A stretch of DNA of 64,000 nucleotides, taken from assembly GCA_030148605.1 (NCBI GenBank), contig JASBTD010000063.1:62001-126000 (forward strand), read 5' to 3'. The position numbers were made by a program, and so were the translations under genes. This DNA is from Erythrobacter sp. (GTDB lineage Bacteria; Pseudomonadota; Alphaproteobacteria; Sphingomonadales; Sphingomonadaceae). The notes under the pieces were generated by a model, which searched no databases, was not told the DNA's origin, and was given only the letters and a program-made list of their open reading frames with translations. Positions 34,683 to 44,718 of this stretch are shown piece by piece. Every line of letters begins with the position of its first letter. The stretch's first letter is position 1.

Positions 34683-35135
34683 TCAGCCTTCGCCGTTTCT
34701 GCGCCCGATTGCTTCGGCTTCAGCGCTAGCCAGCTGGTCCACCCTCTCGTTTTCGGGGTGACCATTATGGGCCTTTACCCAATGCCAGGTAATTTCGTGC
34801 CGCGACGCAAGGCCGATCAGTTCGCGCCACAAATCATCATTCAATACCGGTTTCTTGGCAGAAGTTTTCCAGCCGCGCTTGACCCAGCTGCTTGCCCATT
34901 TGGTGATTCCGTCGATGACATATTTGCTGTCCGAATAGAGTTCTACCTTGCACGGCTCGACCAGCGCGCCGAGCGCCTTGATCACTGCGGTCAATTCCAT
35001 CCGGTTATTGGTCGTTTCTGCTTCTCCGCCCGACATCACTTTTTCGTGCTTGCCCATGCGCAACAGCGCGCCCCAGCCGCCGGGGCCGGGATTGCCCTTG
35101 CACGCACCATCAGTGAAGATTTCGACCTGCTTCAT
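34683..35135 (-). CDS. rnhA: Ribonuclease HI
   Basis: About 150 residues starting at the ATG 35133-35135 ([10 protein letters not shown]...), preceded by AGGAAT. A further ATG upstream overlaps the end of thrB. The four catalytic carboxylates are D9, E47 ('NNRMELTAV'), D69 ('LYSDSKYV') and D133 ('NERVDQLA'), with H123 in 'VKAHNGH'. It degrades the RNA strand of RNA-DNA hybrids during replication and repair. It follows thrB closely. Confidence 0.95.
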   Translation of the reverse strand: MKQVEIFTDGACKGNPGPGGWGALLRMGKHEKVMSGGEAETTNNRMELTAVIKALGALVEPCKVELYSDSKYVIDGITKWASSWVKRGWKTSAKKPVLNDDLWRELIGLASRHEITWHWVKAHNGHPENERVDQLASAEAEAIGRRNGEG

Positions 35136-35152
35136 ATTCCTGAGTTGCCCCA

Positions 35153-36133
35153 TCATTCGCCAGCGGCGAAGGCGCTCACGCCTTCGCTCCGATAGAAATC
35201 AAGTCGGCGGGCGAAATCCATCGGGTCCTTGCGAGTGACCAATGCATCGGCTGGCGTGCTGATCCAGTCTTCAGCGCGGCTTGCGACAAAGCGCAAACAG
35301 GCCCCCTGAGCAAGTACCGGCAATGCGGCGCGCTCTTCATCCGACAGCGACCGCTGCGATTCGTAACCGGCAATTATCGCGCTGCCGATTGCATGATCGA
35401 AGCTTGTTCCTTGCTTGCTGAAACACCACGAAGCGTGAGTGACAGCGAGGTCATAAGCCATCGAATCTTCGCAGGCGAAATAGAAATCGATCAGCGCGCT
35501 GACCTTGTCTCCCAGCATCAGGATATTGTCGGGGAACAGATCGGTATGACAGACTGTACGGGGCAGATCTGACGGCCATTGATCGCAAAGCTCGGCGGCT
35601 TTTCCGATATAGTCAGGAAGCGCGGGGTCGATCTGTGCAAGCGGCTCTTCACCGCAGCTCTTGAGCGTCTGCAAAGACGCTGCGACATCGAGCGTGTTGG
35701 GCCGGGACTGACCGAAATGCAGCGATGCCAGATGCATCTGCGCCAGTGCCGCTCCTACCGAAAATGCTTGCGCTGCGGTAGGATGATCGACTGAAATGCC
35801 GGGCAGGAATTCGATCAAGGCAACCGCCTTGCCATCAAGCATCCGAAAGCTTGCGCCGCTGCGATCATGGATCGTTCGCGGGACCGGGCACCCGTGTGCA
35901 GCCAGATGATCGAGCAGGTCGAGGAAGAATGGCAAATCCTCAAGCTCGATCCGTCGTTCATACATGGTGAGGATGAAGCGCTCTCCCCGGCCTTGCTTGC
36001 CAGTGGTCTCGATCAGCCAGTTGCTGTTCGACACGCCTTCCGCGATGCCTTTGGCGGAAACCAGATCGCCCACGTCATATGCTGCGATCAGCGCGGCAAG
36101 ATCCTCGGCTGCCAGGTGAGTATAGACCGCCAT
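35153..36133 (-). CDS. thrB: Homoserine kinase, ThrB type II (APH-fold)
   Basis: 326 residues. It has the aminoglycoside-phosphotransferase fold of the alphaproteobacterial ThrB: '[20 protein letters not shown]' at the N-terminus, Brenner motif '[13 protein letters not shown]' and the metal Asp in '[20 protein letters not shown]'. It phosphorylates homoserine in threonine biosynthesis. The ispH-thrB-rnhA order is common in Sphingomonadales and Rhizobiales. It lies 13 bp downstream of ispH. Confidence 0.95.
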   Translation of the reverse strand: MAVYTHLAAEDLAALIAAYDVGDLVSAKGIAEGVSNSNWLIETTGKQGRGERFILTMYERRIELEDLPFFLDLLDHLAAHGCPVPRTIHDRSGASFRMLDGKAVALIEFLPGISVDHPTAAQAFSVGAALAQMHLASLHFGQSRPNTLDVAASLQTLKSCGEEPLAQIDPALPDYIGKAAELCDQWPSDLPRTVCHTDLFPDNILMLGDKVSALIDFYFACEDSMAYDLAVTHASWCFSKQGTSFDHAIGSAIIAGYESQRSLSDEERAALPVLAQGACLRFVASRAEDWISTPADALVTRKDPMDFARRLDFYRSEGVSAFAAGE

Positions 36134-36145
36134 TGACCTGGTCCG

Positions 36146-37120
36146 CTATTCGACCAGTTGACGCGGCAGCTTGAACACCATTTTCTCTTCGACTGCTGTT
36201 ACTGTCTTTTCCGTTACATCGCGCCACTCTGCCAGCCGATCTATCATTTCGCGCACCAGCGTTTCAGGTGCAGAGGCACCGGCGGTCAGCCCGATTGTTT
36301 CGACGCCTTCGAGCCATTCGGGATCGATCTCGTCAGCGCGCTGGATAAGATAGGCTGTCGTGCCCAGACGCTCTGACACTTCGACCAGTCGCAGCGAATT
36401 GGAACTGTTGGGCGCCCCGATCACCAGTACCAGATCGCTTTCAGGCGCAATCTGCTTGACTGCGGCTTGCCGGTTCGATGTCGCGTAGCAGATGTCTTCA
36501 GCCTTGGGGCCGACGATCTGTGGAAAGCGCTGCTGCAAGGCTTCGATTATCTCGTGAGTGTCATCGACCGATAGCGTTGTCTGGGTAAGGAATGACAACC
36601 CGTCATCCGGACCGAACTCGAGCTTGGCGACATCCTCGACAGTTTCAACCAAAGTCATCTGGCCCGGATCAACCTGCCCCATTGTGCCGATCACTTCTGG
36701 ATGGCCGGCATGGCCGACAAAGATGATATGGCGGTTCTTTTCTATCTGCCGCTCTGCTTGTCGGTGCACCTTGCTTACCAGCGGACAGGTCGCGTCAACG
36801 TAAAGCAGATTGCGTCGTTCTGCCTCGGCAGGGACCGATTTGGGTACGCCGTGGGCGCTGAAAACCACAGGCGCGTCGTCGGGCACTTCGTCAAGTTCTT
36901 CGACAAATATGGCACCTTTGGCCTTCAGTTCCTCGACCACATATTTGTTGTGCACGATTTCGTGCCGCACATAGACGGGCGCGCCGAAGCGTTCGAGTGC
37001 CTTTTCTACGATCTCGATGGCACGATCGACCCCGGCGCAAAAACCGCGCGGTGCAGCGATCAGAAGCTGAAGAGCGGGGCGATTTTCCCCGGTTTCCGAT
37101 GATTGAAAGGGAGCGTTCAT
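36146..37120 (-). CDS. ispH: 4-hydroxy-3-methylbut-2-enyl diphosphate reductase
   Basis: 324 residues. The three Fe-S cluster cysteines are C28 ('[13 protein letters not shown]'), C112 ('[12 protein letters not shown]') and C211 ('[13 protein letters not shown]'). '[17 protein letters not shown]' and '[12 protein letters not shown]' (here '[13 protein letters not shown]') complete the substrate pocket. This is the last step of the MEP isoprenoid pathway, producing IPP and DMAPP. First gene of the ispH-thrB-rnhA unit. Confidence 0.96.
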   Translation of the reverse strand: MNAPFQSSETGENRPALQLLIAAPRGFCAGVDRAIEIVEKALERFGAPVYVRHEIVHNKYVVEELKAKGAIFVEELDEVPDDAPVVFSAHGVPKSVPAEAERRNLLYVDATCPLVSKVHRQAERQIEKNRHIIFVGHAGHPEVIGTMGQVDPGQMTLVETVEDVAKLEFGPDDGLSFLTQTTLSVDDTHEIIEALQQRFPQIVGPKAEDICYATSNRQAAVKQIAPESDLVLVIGAPNSSNSLRLVEVSERLGTTAYLIQRADEIDPEWLEGVETIGLTAGASAPETLVREMIDRLAEWRDVTEKTVTAVEEKMVFKLPRQLVE

Positions 37121-37249
37121 GTCACGCCCTCTAGCGCTTTGCAGCGCGCACCGCTAGGGCGTGGCAACGTATTTGCTACCAAGGCACAAGGCCGGTAGTT
37201 TTGACTGGAGCCCGAACGCGGGCTGAGTGAGAATGAGGATTGCAGATTG

Positions 37250-37900
37250 ATGACCCGTCGCAGCCGTTTCCTTTCTACCCTTGCCTTGGCCGCGACTGTG
37301 GCTGGTTGTGCCGGAGATGGTGATCTGGTCGTCGATCAGGGCATCGGCATCACAGCATCGCTTACCTCCTGCCCCACTGTCGGCATTCCGGACTACACTG
37401 GCGACGTCACAACCTTCCGCACAGCTGGCGATAGCACAGCGGGCAATATCGATGTGACCGGGGCGATCACCAATCTGCGCCATGCCTGCGATGAAAGTGG
37501 CGAGCAGGTATATACCAATGCGACCTTCGACGTTGTGGCGCGGCGCACCGATGTGCGCGGTGCACGTCAGGTCGAGTTGCCCTATTTCGTGACTGTGCTG
37601 CGCGGTGGCAGCGCTGTGGTAACCAAGCGCGTGGGTTCTGTGACGCTCAATTTTGCGGACGGGCAGGAACGCACCAGCGCCAGCGCCGATGCGGTATCAT
37701 ACGTCAATCGCGCAGAAGCCACCTTGCCACCGGAGATTCGCGAGCGGATCACGCGCCGCCGGCGCGCTGGCGATCCGGACGCGGCGCTCGATCCGCTGGC
37801 CGATCCTGAAGTTCGCGCTGCAATCCAGCGCACCAGCTTCGAGATGTTGATCGGTTTCCAGCTTACGCAGGACCAGCTGGCGTATAACGCCACGCGCTAG
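37250..37900 (+). CDS. Putative outer-membrane lipoprotein of unknown function
   Basis: 216 residues from the ATG at 37250 (a TTG lies one codon before). The N-terminus 'TLALAATVAGCAGDGD' is a lipobox, so it should be lipid-anchored. The mature part is beta-rich ('NATFDVVARRTDVRGARQVE', 'LPYFVTVLRGGSAVVTKRVG'), with an Arg-rich stretch ('REITRRRR' region near residue 165) and a C-terminal helix. Similar genes precede argS in related genomes. No enzymatic motif. Confidence 0.78.
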   Translation: MTRRSRFLSTLALAATVAGCAGDGDLVVDQGIGITASLTSCPTVGIPDYTGDVTTFRTAGDSTAGNIDVTGAITNLRHACDESGEQVYTNATFDVVARRTDVRGARQVELPYFVTVLRGGSAVVTKRVGSVTLNFADGQERTSASADAVSYVNRAEATLPPEIRERITRRRRAGDPDAALDPLADPEVRAAIQRTSFEMLIGFQLTQDQLAYNATR

Positions 37901-37953
37901 GCATCCATTCCGCCTACTTGCGATTCCAGTGAATTCGGCTAGGCGCTCAGGCC

Positions 37954-39702
37954 ATGTCCGATAGCCAAACCCTGTATAAGCTCTTTGCAGCCAAGCTCGA
38001 CGCTGCGCTTGATGCGCTGGAATCCGAAGGAACGCTTCCGGCGGACTGTTCGCGCCGCAACGTAACAGTCGAGCCGCCGCGCGATCCGTCGCATGGCGAT
38101 CTCGCAATCAATGCCGCCATGGTGCTGGCCAAACAGGCGAAAACCAATCCGCGCACGCTGGCTGAGGTGATCATTGCACAACTTGCGGCTGACGAGATGG
38201 TCACGAGTGCCGAGATCGCCGGGCCGGGCTTTATCAACCTGCGGCTTGATCCGGCGGTCTGGCTTGCCGAACTCGGCGCGATTGCGGGACAAGGCGATGA
38301 CTATGGCCGCTCCGACATGGGGCAGGGCCAGCGGGTCAATGTCGAATATGTCTCGGCCAATCCTACCGGCCCGATGCACATGGGGCATTGCCGCGGCGCG
38401 GTCGTCGGCGATGCGCTGGCGGCCTTGCTGGAATTTGCAGGGCATGATGTAACGCGCGAATATTACATCAATGACGCTGGTGGGCAGGTGGATGTACTCG
38501 CACGCTCGGCGCATCTGCGCTATCGCGAAGCGCTGGGCGACGACATCGGCGAAATCCCCGAGGGGCTTTATCCGGGCGACTATCTGATACCGGTGGGCGA
38601 ATATCTCGCAAGCGAGCTGGGTGACCGGTTCAAGGAATTGCCTGAAGAGGAATGGCTGCCGATTTTCCGCGCTGAAGCGGTCGAGCAGATGATGAATCTG
38701 ATCAAGGCTGACCTCGCCCTGCTGGGGATCCATCACGACCTGTTTTCATCCGAAGCCGCGCTGCATGCGGCTGGCAAGCCTGATGAAGCCGAAGCATGGC
38801 TGCGCGCGCACGACCTTGTCTATGATGGTGTGCTCGAAGCGCCCAAGGGCAAGGCGCCGCCGGAAGATTGGGAGCCGATTGAGCTGCCGCTGTTTCGCGC
38901 GACAAAATTCGGCGATGATCAGGATCGCCCGATCAAGAAGTCGAATGGAAGCTGGACCTATTTCGGGGCTGATTTAGCCTATCACATGCAAAAGGCGGCT
39001 GAGGCTGACGAGCTGATCGATATCTGGGGCGCGGATCACGCCGGTACGGTTAAGCGGATCAAGGCCGCTGTTGCCGCGCTTTCGGAAGGGCAGGGCAAGC
39101 CCATCCCCTTCGACGTCAAACTGGTGCAGATGGTGCAGCTGATGCGCGCTGGCGAGCCTGTGAAGATGTCGAAGCGTTCGGGCAACTTCATCACTATTGC
39201 CGACATGGTTGAGGAAGTGGGCAAGGATGTGGTGCGTTTCACCATGCTCACCCGCAAGCCTGAAGCGCAGATGGAATTCGACTTTGCCAAGGTGGTTGAA
39301 GCGTCGAAGGACAACCCGGTATTCTATGTCCAGTATGCGCATGCCCGGATCAGCTCGACCTTGCGCAAAGGCGCAGCGGAAGGGTTCGCGCCTTCTGATG
39401 TCGAGCTCGGCTTGCTAGGCGATGAGGAGCTGGGCCTGATCAAGCAAGCGGCGCAATTCCCGCGCGAGATTGAAGCGGCTGCCAAGGCTCGCGAGCCGCA
39501 TCGCATTGCGTTCTATCTTTACGAGCTTGCCGGTGCCTTCCACGCTTATTGGAATCTCGGCAATGACCAGCCTGAGAAGCGCTTTATTGTCGCTGATAAT
39601 CCCGCACTGACACGAGCAAGGCTTTTCCTTGCTGCCAAGTTAGGGCAGGTTATTCGCAACGGTTTACGTGTATTGGGGGTCGAGGCGGTCGAGGAGATGT
39701 GA
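37954..39702 (+). CDS. argS: Arginyl-tRNA synthetase
   Basis: 582 residues, class I. The N-terminal additional domain is followed by the HIGH-type motif '[20 protein letters not shown]' and the KMSKS-type motif '[16 protein letters not shown]'. '[16 protein letters not shown]' and the C-terminal DALR anticodon-binding domain ('[15 protein letters not shown]', '[16 protein letters not shown]') are in place. It charges tRNA-Arg. It leads a co-directional run with the SPOR gene, nagZ, scpA, scpB and tatABC. Confidence 0.97.
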   Translation: MSDSQTLYKLFAAKLDAALDALESEGTLPADCSRRNVTVEPPRDPSHGDLAINAAMVLAKQAKTNPRTLAEVIIAQLAADEMVTSAEIAGPGFINLRLDPAVWLAELGAIAGQGDDYGRSDMGQGQRVNVEYVSANPTGPMHMGHCRGAVVGDALAALLEFAGHDVTREYYINDAGGQVDVLARSAHLRYREALGDDIGEIPEGLYPGDYLIPVGEYLASELGDRFKELPEEEWLPIFRAEAVEQMMNLIKADLALLGIHHDLFSSEAALHAAGKPDEAEAWLRAHDLVYDGVLEAPKGKAPPEDWEPIELPLFRATKFGDDQDRPIKKSNGSWTYFGADLAYHMQKAAEADELIDIWGADHAGTVKRIKAAVAALSEGQGKPIPFDVKLVQMVQLMRAGEPVKMSKRSGNFITIADMVEEVGKDVVRFTMLTRKPEAQMEFDFAKVVEASKDNPVFYVQYAHARISSTLRKGAAEGFAPSDVELGLLGDEELGLIKQAAQFPREIEAAAKAREPHRIAFYLYELAGAFHAYWNLGNDQPEKRFIVADNPALTRARLFLAAKLGQVIRNGLRVLGVEAVEEM

Positions 39703-39704
39703 CC

Positions 39705-40415
39705 ATGAGCTCGCCTGGCGGGGAACGGTTTGAGGATCAGGGCGATGGACGCGAGGCAGAACTTGCCTTGAGCGGCGATGACAGCTTGCCGTGGCTCGAA
39801 TCTGACGAATATGATCCGGATGAAGGCGGTGTCGACACGGCACGTATCATCGGGTTTGCCGCGATCCTGCTGGTCGTGCTCGTCGCCGCCGTTGGCGGTG
39901 TGTGGTGGTACACCAACCATGCTTCGAATGCTGAAATCGTTGCTGATGGCAGCACCATCGAAGCGCCTCCGGGGCCTTATAAAGAGCGGCCGGAGGATGC
40001 CGGGGGCAAGACTTTCGCAGGCACCGGCAATGTAGCACCCGGGGTGGGCGAAGGCGTGAGGCGGGAAGGCGTTCTGGCTGAAAACGAAGAAACGCCGCCC
40101 CCCGCCATTGCTACGCCTGATGCTGCCCCGCGTCCGACAATTTCTACGCTGACAAGCGAAGACGCAACGGCTGAGCAGCAAGGCATAGGAGTGCAAGTTG
40201 GCGCCTATGGTTCGCGCGCGTCCGCTGAAACCGGCTGGGCAACGCTGCGCCGCCAAACGACTTTGCTCAATGGCGTGCGCTATCGCATCGTGCGTGGGCA
40301 GGCCGATATTGGCACGGTTTATCGCTTGCAGGCGATCGCTGATGATCTTGCAGCAGCAAGGGCGCTTTGCGAAGCTCTCAAGGCTGATGGCCTCGCTTGC
40401 CAGGTGAAGCGCTAG
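39705..40415 (+). CDS. SPOR-domain cell-division-associated protein
   Basis: 236 residues from the ATG at 39705 with AGGAG upstream; a GTG at 39699 overlapping the argS stop is an alternative. A charged cytoplasmic head is followed by one membrane helix ('AAILLVVLVAAVGGVWWYT') and a Pro/Ala-rich linker. The C-terminal SPOR domain ('GIGVQVGAYGSRASAETGWA' onward to 'ALKADGLACQVKR') binds denuded septal peptidoglycan. FtsN-like role inferred; a NagZ wall-recycling enzyme is encoded next. Confidence 0.88.
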   Translation: MSSPGGERFEDQGDGREAELALSGDDSLPWLESDEYDPDEGGVDTARIIGFAAILLVVLVAAVGGVWWYTNHASNAEIVADGSTIEAPPGPYKERPEDAGGKTFAGTGNVAPGVGEGVRREGVLAENEETPPPAIATPDAAPRPTISTLTSEDATAEQQGIGVQVGAYGSRASAETGWATLRRQTTLLNGVRYRIVRGQADIGTVYRLQAIADDLAAARALCEALKADGLACQVKR

Positions 40416-40532
40416 CAAATCTGTCACATTTTGGAGCAAACGCGCCGGAATGGCGCGGAAATGCGCCGTTTTCCCCCGTGCCGAGCCGGTCTTCGCTTGC
40501 CCGAAGCGGGCTTTGCTGCGAATCTTTTGCCT

Positions 40533-41552
40533 ATGACGCCTGCCATTTTCGGGATTGCCGGAGCTGAACTAACTGCGGACGAGCGCGCCTTCTTCAAGGA
40601 AGCTGATCCGGCAGGCTATGTGCTGTTTGCGCGCAATTGCGTGACCCCTGGACAGCTGCGTGCGCTGACTGATGACTTGCGCAGCATTCATGGCCGCGAG
40701 CGCTTGCTGGTATCGATCGATCAGGAGGGTGGCCGCGTTGCACGGCTGCGTCCGCCGCACTGGGCCGCCTATCCTGCCAGCGATGTGTTTGACCGGCTCT
40801 ATCAGATTGCCCCCGCGAGCGCGATTGAAGCGGCCCGTGCCAATGCGCATGCCATGGGGCTGGAATTGGCCGCGATGGGCATCACGGTTGATTATCATCC
40901 GCCGCTCGACCTGCGTTTGCCCGGCGCGCATGATGTGATCGGGGATCGTGCCTTGGGCGAAGATCCGATGCAGGTGGCAGCGCTTGGCCGCGCAATTCTC
41001 GATGGTCTCAGCTCAGGCGGCGTCGCTGGCTGTATCAAGCATATGCCGGGCCATGGGCGGACCACGACAGACACGCATCACGAACTGCCTACTGTTACGG
41101 CAAGCGAGGAAGAGCTGGAAGCCGATCTGGCACCGTTCAAGGCTCTCAACACTGCGCCAATCGGCATGACCGGGCATCTGCTGTTCACCGCTTGGGATGC
41201 GGAACGGCCTGCCACGCTCTCTCCGTTCATAATTGGCGAGATCATCCGCAAGCGGATCGGGTTCGACGGTCTCTTGCTGACCGACGATATCGATATGGAA
41301 GCGCTTGAGGGAAGTGTGCCGGAACGCGCGGCTCAGGCGCATGCGGCGGGTTGCGACATCGTGCTCAAGTGCTGGGCCAAGATGGCTGACATGGTCGCCA
41401 TTGCCGACATCCTGCCATTGATAGGCGATGTGACGAAGGCGCGGCTTGATCGCGCGTTGTCGACTACCCGGCTGCGGCAGGATTGCGGAGAGCAGGCGGA
41501 ATTGCTCTCCAAGCGCGATGCCTTGCTTGAGCTGGCCGGAGAAGCCGCATGA
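40533..41552 (+). CDS. nagZ: Beta-N-acetylhexosaminidase NagZ
   Basis: 339 residues from the ATG at 40533 (MTPAIFGIAG...); a longer in-frame extension upstream lacks family similarity. GH3 fold: 'LLVSIDQEGGRVARLRPP', 'KHMPGHGRTTTDTHHELP' with the His/Asp pair, and the nucleophile region 'LLTDDIDMEALEG'. It removes GlcNAc from muropeptides in the cytoplasm for wall recycling. The ATGA at 41549-41552 couples it to scpA. Confidence 0.93.
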   Translation: MTPAIFGIAGAELTADERAFFKEADPAGYVLFARNCVTPGQLRALTDDLRSIHGRERLLVSIDQEGGRVARLRPPHWAAYPASDVFDRLYQIAPASAIEAARANAHAMGLELAAMGITVDYHPPLDLRLPGAHDVIGDRALGEDPMQVAALGRAILDGLSSGGVAGCIKHMPGHGRTTTDTHHELPTVTASEEELEADLAPFKALNTAPIGMTGHLLFTAWDAERPATLSPFIIGEIIRKRIGFDGLLLTDDIDMEALEGSVPERAAQAHAAGCDIVLKCWAKMADMVAIADILPLIGDVTKARLDRALSTTRLRQDCGEQAELLSKRDALLELAGEAA

Positions 41553-42361
41553 ACGATGATGGCCTCCTGATCGACATGCCAGGCAGCACTGATGATGCGA
41601 GCGATTGGGCTGGCCCTGCTGCGCCTGCCAAAGGCGACGATAGCGCGCTTTATCTGGAGCTAGAGGGCTGGGAAGGGCCGCTGGACCTGCTGCTGGACCT
41701 TGCGCGGCGGCAAAAGGTTGACCTGCGCCAGATATCGATCCTGGCGCTGGTTGATCAGTACCTTGGCTATATCGAAAAGGCAGAGGCGCTAAGACTCGAG
41801 CTCGCGGCTGATTACCTCGTGATGGCGGCGTGGCTCGCCTATCTCAAGTCGGCGCTGCTGCTGCCCAAGGACGAGCAAGAGGATCCCAGCCCGGAAGAGC
41901 TCGCGCTTCGCCTGCAATTGCGGCTGCAGCGTTTGGGCGCAATGCGCGAAGCAGCGGCGCGGCTGATGGCGCGTGACCGGATCGGGCGCGACATCTTTCT
42001 GCGCGGTGCGCCTGAAGGGCTCAGGATCGATCGCAAGACGCAATGGAAGAGTGACAGTTTTGCGCTGATCCAGGCTTATGGCCAGGTGAAGGCGCGCACG
42101 GCGCCGAAAATCTACCACGTGTCTGATCGCCCGGTGATGACGCTGGAAAGCGCGCTCGACCGGGTGTCAGCCATGTTGGGGTTGACGCTGGAATGGATGG
42201 AAATCCGCGAGTTCCTTCCCCCGCATGCCGAACCGCGTTTGCGCAAGTCAGCCTTGGCATCGAGCTTCGTCGCCGCGCTTGAATTGGCGCGGCTGGGCAA
42301 AGCGGAAATCGCGCAAGAGGAGATCTTCGGCGAAATGCGCATCCGGAGGATAAAGCAGTGA
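41549..42361 (+). CDS. scpA: Segregation and condensation protein A
   Basis: 270 residues. The kleisin N-terminal part contains 'LELEGWEGPLDLLLDLARRQ', 'VDLRQISILALVDQYLGYI' and 'LVMAAWLAYLKSALLLP', the ScpA hallmarks. A winged-helix-like C-terminus follows ('VAALELARLGKAEIAQEEIF'). ScpA bridges SMC and ScpB in the chromosome condensin. Starts overlapping nagZ by ATGA and ends overlapping scpB by GTGA. Confidence 0.94.
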   Translation: MNDDGLLIDMPGSTDDASDWAGPAAPAKGDDSALYLELEGWEGPLDLLLDLARRQKVDLRQISILALVDQYLGYIEKAEALRLELAADYLVMAAWLAYLKSALLLPKDEQEDPSPEELALRLQLRLQRLGAMREAAARLMARDRIGRDIFLRGAPEGLRIDRKTQWKSDSFALIQAYGQVKARTAPKIYHVSDRPVMTLESALDRVSAMLGLTLEWMEIREFLPPHAEPRLRKSALASSFVAALELARLGKAEIAQEEIFGEMRIRRIKQ

Positions 42362-43020
42362 GCACGCAGCAACCAGACGACACCATTCGTGCGATTGAAG
42401 CCACTCTGTTCGCGTCCGAAGAACCGATGAGCGTTGAAGCGCTTGCGGGCCATCTGGGCGGGCTGGAAAATGCAATCGTGCGCGACGGTCTGCAAAGCTT
42501 GCAGGAACACTATGCTGATCGCGGCGTGCATTTGGTGGAGCGCGGCAAGCGCTGGCATTTCGAGACCGCGCCTGATCTTGCGCACCTTCTTCGGCGCGAA
42601 CGCGAACAGGTGCGGCGGCTTAGCCGTGCGGCGACAGAAGTGCTGGCGATCGTGGCCTATCACGAACCTGTCAGCCGGGCAGAGATTGAATCGATCCGCG
42701 GAGTGCAGACGGCGAAGGGCACGCTCGACGTGCTGATGGAAGCTGGCTGGATCAAGCTTGCGGGTCGGCGCGAAGTGCCGGGGCGCCCGGTGATCTATGC
42801 AACGACGCAGGAATTCCTCGATCACTTCGGGCTCTCCAGCCGGCGCGATTTGCCGGGAATTGACGAACTGAAAGCGGCGGGCCTGCTCGATCCGGTCGAT
42901 GATGCTTACGATGCGCTGCAGGAAGAGGCAGAGGCCGCTATGCAGGCCAGCCAAGAGGCAGACGATCACGACGAAGACGAAGCTGACGCATTGGAAGGCC
43001 TGGACGAACCCGCTGCATAG
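42358..43020 (+). CDS. scpB: Segregation and condensation protein B
   Basis: 220 residues starting at GTG at 42358 that overlaps the scpA stop. Two winged-helix units: 'IRAIEATLFASEEPMSVEAL' and 'RLSRAATEVLAIVAYHEPVS', with 'RAEIESIRGVQTAKGTLDVL' and 'GRPVIYATTQEFLDHFGLSS'. The C-terminal ~45 residues are acidic and low complexity. It acts with ScpA and SMC. The tat genes follow after 71 bp. Confidence 0.95.
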   Translation: MSTQQPDDTIRAIEATLFASEEPMSVEALAGHLGGLENAIVRDGLQSLQEHYADRGVHLVERGKRWHFETAPDLAHLLRREREQVRRLSRAATEVLAIVAYHEPVSRAEIESIRGVQTAKGTLDVLMEAGWIKLAGRREVPGRPVIYATTQEFLDHFGLSSRRDLPGIDELKAAGLLDPVDDAYDALQEEAEAAMQASQEADDHDEDEADALEGLDEPAA

Positions 43021-43091
43021 CAAGGCTTCACTGGCGCTTGTCGCGAACCATGCCTATATTGCCGGGATAGGCAATTCAGAGAGTAATCCCC

Positions 43092-43343
43092 ATGGGTCTT
43101 AGCATTTGGCAGCTTCTCATCATCGCACTGGTCGTGCTCGTGCTGTTCGGGCGCGGTCGTATTTCCGAAATGATGGGTGATTTCGGCAAGGGAATCAAAA
43201 GCTTCAAGCAAGGCATGAATGAGGAAGATCAGCCTTCATCTGACGCGACGCGGCAAATCGAAGGGCAGGCGAAAGACCCGCAACAGCAAGAGAGTGATCC
43301 GCAGCCAGCGCCGCGCTCTGACACTCCTGACCTGAAGGGCTAG
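43092..43343 (+). CDS. tatA: Twin-arginine translocase subunit TatA
   Basis: 83 residues: a single N-terminal helix ('[17 protein letters not shown]'), the hinge '[20 protein letters not shown]' with the FGRG and phenylalanine-glycine motifs, and a polar tail. It builds the variable pore that moves folded proteins across the inner membrane. Followed 12 bp later by tatB. Confidence 0.95.
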   Translation: MGLSIWQLLIIALVVLVLFGRGRISEMMGDFGKGIKSFKQGMNEEDQPSSDATRQIEGQAKDPQQQESDPQPAPRSDTPDLKG

Positions 43344-43355
43344 GAGGCTTCCGAC

Positions 43356-43796
43356 ATGTTCGACATCGGCGCCTTTGAGCTGCTGGTGATCGTCATTGTG
43401 GCGGTGCTGGTCATCGGCCCCAAGGACATGCCGCTTGCGCTGCGCACGGCGGGGCGCTGGATCGGTAAAGTGCGCCGTGTGTCTGCCCATTTCCGCTCGG
43501 GCGTGGATGCCATGATCCGCGAAGCCGAGCTTGAGGAAATGGAAAAGAAGTGGAAGGCGCAAAACGAAGCGATCATGGCCAAGACCGGAACGGCTGAAGA
43601 CTATGCGGATGACCAGATGACTGGTCCGCCTGCAGCATCGGCTGAAGCGAGCGAAAGCGATTTTCCCACGCATGATGATCCCGCGCCCGAGGCCGAGGAG
43701 CGCTCCACCGCGGCGGGGAAGCAGAGCAAGCCAAAACGGCCAGCGCCCAAGGATGAGCCGCAATTGCCGCTGGGCGGACCTGAAGAGAAGGGTTGA
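43356..43796 (+). CDS. tatB: Twin-arginine translocase subunit TatB
   Basis: 146 residues beginning 'MFDIGAFELLVIVIVAVLVI' then 'GPKDMPLALRTAGRWIGKVR', the TatB hallmark of a helix and amphipathic segment with the GPKxLP motif. The tail is Pro, Ala, Glu and Lys rich and ends in 'LPLGGPEEKG'. It forms the signal-peptide receptor with TatC. 9 bp separate it from tatC. Confidence 0.95.
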   Translation: MFDIGAFELLVIVIVAVLVIGPKDMPLALRTAGRWIGKVRRVSAHFRSGVDAMIREAELEEMEKKWKAQNEAIMAKTGTAEDYADDQMTGPPAASAEASESDFPTHDDPAPEAEERSTAAGKQSKPKRPAPKDEPQLPLGGPEEKG

Positions 43797-43805
43797 GGAC
43801 AGGCG

Positions 43806-44615
43806 ATGGCTCTCAAGATCCGCGACATTGACGAGACGGAAGCTCCCTTGCTCGATCACTTGATCGAACTTCGCACGCGGCTATTACGCAGTGTGTTCGC
43901 CTTGGCAGTGGGATTTGCCGTCTGCCTGTACTTCGCGGATCCGATCCTGGGCTTCCTGGTCCAGCCGCTGCGTGACGCTTTTCCCGATGGGGAAGGGCAG
44001 TTGATCTTCACCAAGCTTTATGAAGTGTTCTTCGTTGAATTGAAGGTTGCATTATTCGCAGGCTTCTTTGTCAGCTTCCCGATCATCGCCAACCAGCTTT
44101 GGGCCTTCGTCGCGCCCGGTCTTTACGCGAAAGAGAAGAAGGCATTCCTGCCTTTCCTGATCGCAACGCCGATCCTGTTCACTGCAGGTGCGGCGCTGGC
44201 CTATTACGTCGTGATGCCGACGGCTTTCGAATGGTTCCTTGGATTCGGTGGCGAAACCGGCGGGTTGGAGATCGAAGCACTGCCCTCGGCGGGTGATTAC
44301 CTTGGGCTGGTGATGCAGTTCATACTGGCATTCGGGATCAGCTTTCTGCTGCCGGTGCTGTTGTTACTGCTCAATCGGGCAGGGATTGTTTCGCGCCAGC
44401 AGCTCGCGAACGCTCGCCGCTATGTAATCGTAGGGGTGGTCGCCTTGGCCGCGATCGTCACCCCGCCTGACCCCGGATCACAGGTAATCCTGGCGGTTCC
44501 GCTATTGCTGCTGTTTGAGGGCTCGCTGCTGCTGATGCGCTGGCAGGAACGCAAGGCAGGCAATGCTGCCGAATCTGAGTCAGACAAATCCGAGGCAGCC
44601 AACGCAACAGATTGA
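43806..44615 (+). CDS. tatC: Twin-arginine translocase subunit TatC
   Basis: 269 residues, six transmembrane helices. Conserved features are 'PLLDHLIELRTRLLRSVFAL' at the N-terminus with the signal-peptide Glu, 'FFVELKVALFAGFFVSFPII', 'ANQLWAFVAPGLYAKEKKAF' and 'FLLPVLLLLLNRAGIVS'. It recognises the twin-arginine signal peptide. Last gene of the co-directional run; a hairpin lies 58 bp after its stop. Confidence 0.96.
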   Translation: MALKIRDIDETEAPLLDHLIELRTRLLRSVFALAVGFAVCLYFADPILGFLVQPLRDAFPDGEGQLIFTKLYEVFFVELKVALFAGFFVSFPIIANQLWAFVAPGLYAKEKKAFLPFLIATPILFTAGAALAYYVVMPTAFEWFLGFGGETGGLEIEALPSAGDYLGLVMQFILAFGISFLLPVLLLLLNRAGIVSRQQLANARRYVIVGVVALAAIVTPPDPGSQVILAVPLLLLFEGSLLLMRWQERKAGNAAESESDKSEAANATD

Positions 44616-44663
44616 TGCAAGCGCGGATTGAGCGTGACTGCCGTGCAACAATCGGTTCAATCC

Positions 44664-44693
44664 AAAAAAAAAAACGGGGCCAAAAGGCCCCGT
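44664..44693 (-). terminator. Rho-independent terminator of the small membrane-peptide gene
   Basis: A perfect 8-bp stem (44674-44681 with 44686-44693) with a 4-nt AAAA/TTTT loop. The minus strand continues into an eleven-base U run (44664-44674 as A on the plus strand). This is a textbook strong terminator for the minus-strand gene at 44719. Confidence 0.93.
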
Positions 44694-44718
44694 CTTCTAT
44701 TCGGTTTAGGTCCGTCTC

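Noticed and set aside
44664-44674. A homopolymer run as a phase-variable tract
   Set aside because: It is intergenic and forms the U run of a strong terminator.
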